A DNA stretch of 64,000 bases from an uncultured Bacilli bacterium. Lineage in GTDB: Bacteria; Bacillota_I; Bacilli_A; RF39; UBA660. Positions within the stretch are counted from its first letter, which is position 1. Every line of letters begins with the position of its first letter. Positions 57,577-64,000 of the stretch are shown one piece after another. The stretch lies in contig CANQCR010000005.1 of NCBI GenBank assembly GCA_947589735.1, forward strand, positions 31,001 to 95,000, in the 5' to 3' direction. The notes under the pieces were generated by a model. That model worked only from the letters and a program-made list of their open reading frames with translations. It was not told the origin of the DNA and ran no database searches. The position numbers and the translations under genes were made by a program.

Positions 57577-57879
57577 ATGCGCAATTATGAAATTATGTTC
57601 ATTGTTCGTCCAACATTAAGTGAGGAAGATATCCAAAAAGTAGCTGATTCCTTTAAAGCAACTTTAGAAGGTAAGGGATCTAAGGTTACATCAGTTGATG
57701 CTTGGGGACAAAAAGCATTAGCTTACGATATCAAAAAAGGTTCTGAAGTTTATAAATCAGGATATTATTTTGTATATCAAATTGAGTCTGCAGATGATTC
57801 AGGCGTTAAAGAGTTTGATCGTTTAGCAGGTATTTCATCAGATATCGTTAGACATTTAATTATTAGAAAAGAAGACTAA
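57577..57879 (+). CDS. rpsF: 30S ribosomal protein S6
   Basis: MRNYEIMFIVRPTLSEEDIQKV; rpsF-ssb-rpsR order. Confidence 0.97.
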   Translation: MRNYEIMFIVRPTLSEEDIQKVADSFKATLEGKGSKVTSVDAWGQKALAYDIKKGSEVYKSGYYFVYQIESADDSGVKEFDRLAGISSDIVRHLIIRKED

Positions 57880-57891
57880 TAGAGGTGAAAT

Positions 57892-58350
57892 ATGAATAAA
57901 GTTATTTTGTTAGGTAGACTAACAGCTAAACCAGAATTACGTTATACAAGTTCTAATACAGCTCTTCTTCGTTTTACGGTTGCTGTTAATCGTAATTTTA
58001 CGAGCGCTGACGGTAAAAGAGAAGCTGATTTTATTAATGTCGTAGCTTGGAGAAAACAAGCTGAAACAATAGCTAAATACTTTGATAAAGGTAATTTGAT
58101 CGCTATTGAAGGTAGATTACAAACCGGAAGTTATGATGATAAAGATGGAAATAAACGCTATACAACAGATGTTGCTTTAGATAATTTTGAGTTTGTTGAA
58201 AGTAAGAGTAGCCGTGAGAAGTCAGCGGGTGCGGATGTAAATTATGATGAACCAAGCCCATATGATTATCAAGATAGCGTCAATGTTGAAAATGATCCAT
58301 TTGCTGAATATGGTGATTCTGTTTCCATTGATGATAATTTCCTAGACTAA
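57892..58350 (+). CDS. ssb: single-stranded DNA-binding protein
   Basis: [34 protein letters not shown]; acidic tail ending SIDDNFLD. Confidence 0.95.
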   Translation: MNKVILLGRLTAKPELRYTSSNTALLRFTVAVNRNFTSADGKREADFINVVAWRKQAETIAKYFDKGNLIAIEGRLQTGSYDDKDGNKRYTTDVALDNFEFVESKSSREKSAGADVNYDEPSPYDYQDSVNVENDPFAEYGDSVSIDDNFLD

Positions 58351-58363
58351 AAGGAGGATTAAG

Positions 58364-58582
58364 ATGGCAGAGTTCTATCGTAAAAAGAAAAAAATATGCC
58401 AAATGTGTGCAGGTAAAGATGTTGATTATAAAAACGTTGAAGTTATAAAGAAGTATGTAAGTGCTGATAAAGGTAAAATTTTACCAAGAAGAATTACTGG
58501 TGCTTGTGCTAAACATCAACGTCATATTGCAACGCAAGTTAAATATGCACGTTTTATGGCATTAATTCCATTTGTTAAATAA
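58364..58582 (+). CDS. rpsR: 30S ribosomal protein S18
   Basis: [22 protein letters not shown]...[32 protein letters not shown]. Confidence 0.97.
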   Translation: MAEFYRKKKKICQMCAGKDVDYKNVEVIKKYVSADKGKILPRRITGACAKHQRHIATQVKYARFMALIPFVK

Positions 58583-58586
58583 TAAG

Positions 58587-58618
58587 AAAAGTAAGATCAA
58601 TAAAGATCTTACTTTTTT
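58587..58618. terminator. bidirectional terminator
   Basis: AAAAGTAAGATC-AATAAA-GATCTTACTTTTTT. Confidence 0.8.
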
Positions 58619-59703
58619 GTTTTTTGATGTCCCCATTCTGGTTCGTCGTCATAATCAGGTATTAAAGAGTCACTAAGGGATTCATGGTAATTACCAAATA
58701 AAGACGTTTGAACATTTTCTTCATCATCATCAAGCATTAATTGTTCATCACTTAAAACGTCGTCAAACAAAGATGTTTGTCCTTCAACTTGATCTTTTTT
58801 GGTTCTTTTCTTAATCGTTTTCTTCTTTTTAGCTAAAGGATAAACAATTTCTTCTTTATTTTGTGCAAACTCTCCTAATTCTAAATCCAGTTTACTACCA
58901 AGCCACATAATAAAGTTATGAAACTCTAAATATTTAACAGCTATAGTACCATCCTTGTTCTCTTTAAAAGTTAATTCGGTTGCATCATCAACTCTATCAT
59001 AGGAACTAACAACCTGGTACTTAATTCTTAAGAAAAACTCTTTAGCATTGTTATAGGCACTTCTCGTCTCACCGGGAGTATGTGTTTTATGACTAGCATA
59101 AGCTAGCATACTATCTAATAAACCTCTAACTACAGCCATTTGTTGATAGCGATAGCGATATGATTGTAAAGCTTTCTTTTGCTTTTGATATTCACTATAA
59201 TTATAATGTTCAGCATTTTCTATTTTGTGGATTTTATTTTCTAAAGCATCAAAAGCAAAATCATTATATGGCCCTTCACTGCGATATTTTGAACATAATG
59301 ATTCGATAAAATCATAATCATCTAAATGATCTTGAAGAGTTCTTATAACTACTTTATCGTATTTAAATAATGGCAAATAAGCTTTATAGGCAAGTCCAAA
59401 TCTTAAGTTACCATTAGGCTTAAAATCAATGCCATCAAGCGCTTTCTTATCTTGCCTTACCTGACATAGTTGAAGTTTAATACCACGCGCTTCACTAGGC
59501 GTTAATACCTCAGAATTGATAAGTTCGGCGATTAAACTTTCTCGACTAGTATAATGCGTTGTAAAAAAGTCAATTTTATCTAGACGATAACGCTTTGATT
59601 TTAATTTAGCAAAACGCTTAATTTTGGTCCAGTCGATAATAATAGGCTTTTCACCACTTTTACCGACAATAACATAACTATTATATCGTGTTTTCTTTTC
59701 CAT
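58609..59703 (-). CDS. hypothetical protein with two QTSLF motifs in an acidic C-terminal tail
   Basis: 364-aa ORF; ...EGQTSLFDD...NVQTSLFGN...; divergent from nothing obvious, abuts gpsA. Confidence 0.7.
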   Translation of the reverse strand: MEKKTRYNSYVIVGKSGEKPIIIDWTKIKRFAKLKSKRYRLDKIDFFTTHYTSRESLIAELINSEVLTPSEARGIKLQLCQVRQDKKALDGIDFKPNGNLRFGLAYKAYLPLFKYDKVVIRTLQDHLDDYDFIESLCSKYRSEGPYNDFAFDALENKIHKIENAEHYNYSEYQKQKKALQSYRYRYQQMAVVRGLLDSMLAYASHKTHTPGETRSAYNNAKEFFLRIKYQVVSSYDRVDDATELTFKENKDGTIAVKYLEFHNFIMWLGSKLDLELGEFAQNKEEIVYPLAKKKKTIKKRTKKDQVEGQTSLFDDVLSDEQLMLDDDEENVQTSLFGNYHESLSDSLIPDYDDEPEWGHQKTKK

Positions 59704-60675
59704 TTACTTCACCACCAAGAATGTTAATAATGCACTTGCTGGTTTGTTATTATATATGATATCGTTAATTAAATCAATAATTGGCATATTTACTTTTTTA
59801 TCTTTTAATAATTTATAGATAGATTTTAAGGTGTATAAGCCTTCAATTGTAGTTGTTTCAATATAATTATTGATTTCATCTTGTGACTTGTTTTGACCAA
59901 TTAAACGGCCGAAAGAGAAATTTCTACTTTTAGTACTTGTACAAGTTAAAAGCAAATCTCCGAATCCGGCGAATGATAGAATGGTCATTTTATTACCGCC
60001 TAGGGCATTAATTAATTCTTTAATATCGTTCAAAGATTCGGTAATCAACATCGCTTGCGTCGATATTGGAAGACCCATTCCATCTAACATACCTGAGGCG
60101 ATAGCGATAACATTTTTGATACTACCACATATTTCTACACCTAGAATATCATCCGTCTCTCTTAGTTTAACATGTTTATTCTGTAGAGCTTCTTTGATAA
60201 CACTAATCGTCTTTTCATTAGTACTAGCTAAAGAAAGACCAATCGGTACTTTTTTGATAACATCGACAGCAAAGCTTGGACCAGATATAACACCTACTTG
60301 ATCGCTAGTGATATACTTTTTAAATACATCATAAACGAAAAGGCACGTACTTTGTTCAATACCTTTAGAGGCGATACAGACATGTTGATTGTTTTTGATT
60401 TCTTTTTTTAATAAACGAGATATATCATCAACAAAACCGGCTGGAACAGCAATGATAACTAGTTCAGTCCCTTGAACTGTTCTTTTAAAATTAGTTGATA
60501 TCTTAATTTTAGAATCAATAATAAAATTTTTTAAATTAGGACTAGTATGAGTTTGATTTAGATAGTTAGCCTCTTCTTCAAACTTGGTCCACATCTTAAC
60601 AGTATGACCATTTTCGTTTAAAATTGAAGCTAAGGCTAAACCAAAGGCTCCTGTTCCTAATACTGATACTTTCAT
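59704..60675 (-). CDS. gpsA: NAD(P)H-dependent glycerol-3-phosphate dehydrogenase
   Basis: VSVLGTGAFGLALASILNENGHTVKMW, GPSFA, EICGSIKNVIAIASGMLDG, AGFGDLLLTCTSTKSRNFSFG. Confidence 0.96.
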   Translation of the reverse strand: MKVSVLGTGAFGLALASILNENGHTVKMWTKFEEEANYLNQTHTSPNLKNFIIDSKIKISTNFKRTVQGTELVIIAVPAGFVDDISRLLKKEIKNNQHVCIASKGIEQSTCLFVYDVFKKYITSDQVGVISGPSFAVDVIKKVPIGLSLASTNEKTISVIKEALQNKHVKLRETDDILGVEICGSIKNVIAIASGMLDGMGLPISTQAMLITESLNDIKELINALGGNKMTILSFAGFGDLLLTCTSTKSRNFSFGRLIGQNKSQDEINNYIETTTIEGLYTLKSIYKLLKDKKVNMPIIDLINDIIYNNKPASALLTFLVVK

Positions 60676-60820
60676 ACAATCACCAATAACATTATATCAT
60701 AGTGATAAACATTTAAGCAAAATACTTCTAGTCATTTATAATTTAGAATTAAATTATAAATGATGAAAAGATTTTATTTCACTAAAACAATCACAAATAA
60801 AAAGATGTCTAAAAGATCTT

Positions 60821-61099
60821 TTAAAATTTATTTATTTCATCGTTCATCTGCCTAATTGATTTTTTAAGTGTATTCATATCAAAACCATTTACAATGTGTT
60901 CACCATTTTGATTATTATTACTATTATTTATAACTTGTTGTTGGGCGGCATTAGTACAAAGTACTTGTCCTGTGAGCATAAACCAGTTACCGATTGTATT
61001 TTGTTCAGAAGGGTCAAGATCATTACTTAAAACATAACCAATCGCAATCGCACTTAAAGAGAATGCTGGTGGGCTAATGGTTGAAAGAAGATTTTTCAT
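60821..61099 (-). CDS. small hypothetical protein with N-terminal hydrophobic segment
   Basis: 92-aa ORF MKNLLSTISPPAFSLSAIAIGYVLSND...; N/Q-rich middle. Confidence 0.5.
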   Translation of the reverse strand: MKNLLSTISPPAFSLSAIAIGYVLSNDLDPSEQNTIGNWFMLTGQVLCTNAAQQQVINNSNNNQNGEHIVNGFDMNTLKKSIRQMNDEINKF

Positions 61100-61165
61100 A
61101 CTAAAATATATGATAAACGCTATATAAAAAGTAGGAAATATGATATAGTTATAATAGGTGGTACG

Positions 61166-61717
61166 ATGAATGAGCTAATCACGACATCAATCAAAATCTA
61201 TGGTATAACTGATTATGATTGGCTATCATTTAAAATAACGAATGAAAACCCACTAACGAATCACCATATTAAGAAAGATGAACATGGTGGAAGAAGGATT
61301 ATATCCAATTTAGCGCCTTTAACTAAACTTGCCCACCAGTATTTACATGAAATTGAAAGAATTGATATTGATGCGTATAATACCATCAACTATTTATTTC
61401 AAGTGATTAACGATAGTGGTGAGGCGGCTACGCCAAGCGTTTTAGAACTTATTCAAAAAACTTTGCTAGAATATGAACAAGAACATAAGAGTGAATTAGA
61501 AAAGAAAATTAAACATATGCATCTTAATATGGAAGCAATAAAAAGAGTTATGCCTAGGCGTTTAACCTTAAGTCCTACTAGTCTTCGTCTTGTTATGCAA
61601 GAAGGGATAGATCCTATTATACATAAAACGAAAAAAGCAAGGCGAAAGCAAAAACAAAAAATAAAAAAGAGGGTATGGAGAGATATAAATCAAGTGTCTA
61701 GTGATAACTATTTATAA
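61166..61717 (+). CDS. HNH-nuclease-like protein with basic C-terminus
   Basis: NPLTNHHIKKDEHGGRRIISNLAPLTKLAHQYLHEIE resembles HHI..GG..NL..L..xxH..LH HNH core. Confidence 0.55.
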   Translation: MNELITTSIKIYGITDYDWLSFKITNENPLTNHHIKKDEHGGRRIISNLAPLTKLAHQYLHEIERIDIDAYNTINYLFQVINDSGEAATPSVLELIQKTLLEYEQEHKSELEKKIKHMHLNMEAIKRVMPRRLTLSPTSLRLVMQEGIDPIIHKTKKARRKQKQKIKKRVWRDINQVSSDNYL

Positions 61718-61752
61718 AAAAAGTAAAAAATAAAATAAATTTTCAAAAAGTG

Positions 61753-61781
61753 TTGATTTTTCAGCACTTTTTTAGTAAAAT
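61753..61781 (+). promoter_or_regulatory. S10 operon promoter, overlapping a terminator-like inverted repeat (61746-61773)
   Basis: TTGATT (61753-61758), 17 bp, TAAAAT (61776-61781); AAAAAGTGTTGA...TCAGCACTTTTTT. Confidence 0.65.
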
Positions 61782-61786
61782 GGATT

Positions 61787-61913
61787 ATGTGTGGCGTGCA
61801 TTGATGTGTGAGGTTGCTGATACGCCCGGTTAAGTTGTTATATAAACACTGACCAATATCAGGTTTTTTACACGGAGCAAGTCTATACGAGATATAGGCG
61901 AAGGGAGGACATT
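61787..61913 (+). promoter_or_regulatory. S10-operon 5' leader (possible structured region)
   Basis: About 125-nt untranslated stretch, GC-richer than surrounding intergenic DNA, immediately upstream of rpsJ. Confidence 0.4.
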
Positions 61914-62222
61914 ATGTCAAAAGTAAAAGTTCGTATCAAATTAAAAGCATTTGAACATAAAAGTTTAGATACTGCTTGTGCGAAAATTGTTGAGACAGTC
62001 AAAAGAAATGGTGGCGAAGTAAGTGGCCCAATTCCACTACCAACGGAAGTTGAAAAAATCACTATTTTAAGAGCTGTTCACAAAGATAAAGATTCACGTG
62101 AGCAATTTGAAAAAAGAACACACAAAAGACTTATCGATGTCATCAATCCATCAAAGGAGACTATTGAAGCATTAGCTCATTTAGAAGTTCCAAGTGGTGT
62201 TGATATCAAAATTGTAAAATAA
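61914..62222 (+). CDS. rpsJ: 30S ribosomal protein S10
   Basis: [40 protein letters not shown]. Confidence 0.98.
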   Translation: MSKVKVRIKLKAFEHKSLDTACAKIVETVKRNGGEVSGPIPLPTEVEKITILRAVHKDKDSREQFEKRTHKRLIDVINPSKETIEALAHLEVPSGVDIKIVK

Positions 62223-62240
62223 TTATAGGAGGAAATGTAT

Positions 62241-63026
62241 ATGAAAGGAATCTTAGGTCGTAAAATTGGAATGACTCAAGTATTTACAGAATCTGGAAAA
62301 TTAATTCCTGTAACTGCCGTTTATGTTGAACCAAATGTGGTAACACAAATTAAGACTAAAGAAAACGATGGTTATGAAGCAATTCAATTAGGATTCGATA
62401 CTAAAAGAGAAAAGTTAGCGACGAAAGCAATAGCTGGTCACACAGCTAAAGCAAACACTACACCTAAGCGCTTCTTTAGAGAAATTAAAGGTGTAGATAT
62501 CAATGAATATACAGTTGGTCAAGAAGTCAAAGCTGACATCTTTACTGCTGGTGAAGTTGTTGATGTAACAGGAACTACAAAAGGTAAAGGGTTCCAAGGT
62601 GTTATTAAAAGACATGGTCAATCAAGAGGCCCTATGGGACATGGTTCACATTATCATAGAAGACCAGGTTCAATGGGAACAATGCGACCAATGCGTGTTT
62701 TCAAAGGTAAGAAATTAGCTGGCCATATGGGAACACTTACAGTAACAATTCAAAATCTAGAGATTGTTTCTGTTGATATGGAAAATAATGTAATATTGAT
62801 TAAAGGTAATATTCCTGGACCAAAACAAGGATTAGTTATCATTAGATCAGCTGTTAAAGCTAATGGCGCTGTTAATGAAGCTGAAGCTTTAGTTGATTAT
62901 AGTGTTAAAGAAGAAGCTCTATCTGAAACAGAAGCTAGTGAAGCTCCAGTTGAGGATGAGACTGAAAAAGATGCCGAAACACCTATAGAACCAACTGATA
63001 ATGAATCCCCAGAGGAAGAAAATTAG
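62241..63026 (+). CDS. rplC: 50S ribosomal protein L3 with acidic C-terminal extension
   Basis: [63 protein letters not shown]; extra about 54-aa Glu-rich tail. Confidence 0.97.
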   Translation: MKGILGRKIGMTQVFTESGKLIPVTAVYVEPNVVTQIKTKENDGYEAIQLGFDTKREKLATKAIAGHTAKANTTPKRFFREIKGVDINEYTVGQEVKADIFTAGEVVDVTGTTKGKGFQGVIKRHGQSRGPMGHGSHYHRRPGSMGTMRPMRVFKGKKLAGHMGTLTVTIQNLEIVSVDMENNVILIKGNIPGPKQGLVIIRSAVKANGAVNEAEALVDYSVKEEALSETEASEAPVEDETEKDAETPIEPTDNESPEEEN

Positions 63027-63038
63027 GAGGTATAACAT

Positions 63039-63665
63039 ATGAGTAAAATTGATGTGTTAAATGTTAAAGGTGAAAAGGTTAAAGATATTACATTAGCTAA
63101 AGAAGTTTGGAATATTGAACCAAATGATACAGTATTATATGATGCTATTCGTTTAGCAACAAGTAATGCTCGTCAAGGAACACATAGTGTTAAAAATCGT
63201 TCCGAAGTTTCTGGCGGTGGTAGAAAGCCATGGCGTCAAAAAGGTACCGGACGTGCTCGTCAAGGTTCTACTAGAGCACCACATTGGTATCATGGTGGCG
63301 TTGTTTTCGGACCACAAACAGAAAAGAATTATACAAAGAAAATGAATCGTAAAGAAAGACAGTTAGCTTTAAAATCAGCTCTATCTTATAAAGTATTAGA
63401 TAGTGAGTTAATCGTTTTAGATGAATTAAAGTTAGCTTCTAATAAAACGAAAGAAATGAAAGATATTTTAGCAAATCTAAAGGTAGATAGAAATATTTTA
63501 GTTGTTGTCGATGAGTTAGATGATAATATCGTTTTAGCAACTCGTAACTTAAATAATGTTCTATTATTAAGTGCTGATGAAATTAACACAATGGATGTTG
63601 TTTCAGCTCATGCCTTAATTGCTACCGAAGCTGCTATTAAGTCAGTAGAGGAGGCTTTGAAATAA
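63039..63665 (+). CDS. rplD: 50S ribosomal protein L4
   Basis: RQGTHSVKNRSEVSGGGRKPWRQKGTGRARQGSTRAPHW. Confidence 0.97.
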   Translation: MSKIDVLNVKGEKVKDITLAKEVWNIEPNDTVLYDAIRLATSNARQGTHSVKNRSEVSGGGRKPWRQKGTGRARQGSTRAPHWYHGGVVFGPQTEKNYTKKMNRKERQLALKSALSYKVLDSELIVLDELKLASNKTKEMKDILANLKVDRNILVVVDELDDNIVLATRNLNNVLLLSADEINTMDVVSAHALIATEAAIKSVEEALK

Positions 63666-63943
63666 TGAATAACTATCGTGATATTATTAAAGCACCGATT
63701 GTTACTGAAAAAAGTGCTGCTTTAGCTGATACTAATACAATTGTATTTAGTGTTGATCCTAAAGCTAACAAAACACAAATTAAACAAGCCGTAGAAGCTA
63801 TCTTCAATGTTAAGGTTGTAAGCGTTAATACTTTAAATGCTCCTACGAAGAAAAAAAGAGTTGGTCGTTATACAGGACGTACTAACAAAGTAAAAAAGGC
63901 TATTGTTAAATTAGCTGAAGGAAGTTCAATTGAACTAAACTAA
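63665..63943 (+). CDS. rplW: 50S ribosomal protein L23
   Basis: DIIKAPIVTEKSAAL...VDPKANKTQIKQAVEAIFNVKVVSVNT. Confidence 0.97.
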   Translation: MNNYRDIIKAPIVTEKSAALADTNTIVFSVDPKANKTQIKQAVEAIFNVKVVSVNTLNAPTKKKRVGRYTGRTNKVKKAIVKLAEGSSIELN

Positions 63944-63964
63944 ATCTAAAGGAGGATTATACAT

Positions 63965-64000
63965 ATGGCAATCAAAAGTTATAAGTCAACAACTAATGGT
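63965..64000 (+). CDS. rplB: 50S ribosomal protein L2, N-terminal fragment (truncated by window end)
   Basis: MAIKSYKSTTNG after rplW with GGAGG RBS. Confidence 0.9.
   Translation, partial: MAIKSYKSTTNG

Noticed and set aside
62091-62106. TTCACGTGA parS-like core in rpsJ
   Set aside because: Falls in the conserved S10 codons for DSREQF; flanks do not match TGTTNCACGTGAAACA. No convincing parS site was found in the window.

Overview
AT-rich chromosomal window from a low-GC Firmicutes/Bacilli-like bacterium. Most of it is ordinary housekeeping sequence. It runs from the 3' end of mnmG through rsmG and a Noc/ParB-like gene, then a mixed block (uvrB, lgt, yvcK, whiA, rplI, dnaB, walJ-like, rlmH, spoIIR, fba, murA, rpmE, typA). 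After that come parA-parB-mscS-DUF951, ychF, rpsF-ssb-rpsR, gpsA, and the start of the S10 operon (rpsJ-rplC-rplD-rplW-rplB'). No tRNA, rRNA, CRISPR array, IS element or complete prophage was seen. The most interesting accessory content is: (i) two tandem secreted proteins with a conserved HEFKH...FIEE(V/A)TAEE zincin-like signature, whose upstream hairpin/promoter is also duplicated; (ii) a DinD/BRO-like gene whose promoter spacer carries a near-consensus Gram-positive LexA box; (iii) a Noc/ParB-like protein with a very long low-complexity linker containing a 198-bp tandem repeat, next to a local cluster of ATTTCCC Noc-type half-sites; (iv) a 1260-aa Cys-rich secreted protein divergent from two tandem unknown paralogues; (v) a 2538-aa vWA adhesin with 8 isopeptide-type repeats and an IPLTG anchor; (vi) a minimal GdpP-like DHH protein; (vii) an unknown protein with two QTSLF beta-clamp-like motifs; (viii) an HNH-like protein just upstream of the S10 operon. 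All functional calls come from reading translations by eye; no database search was run.
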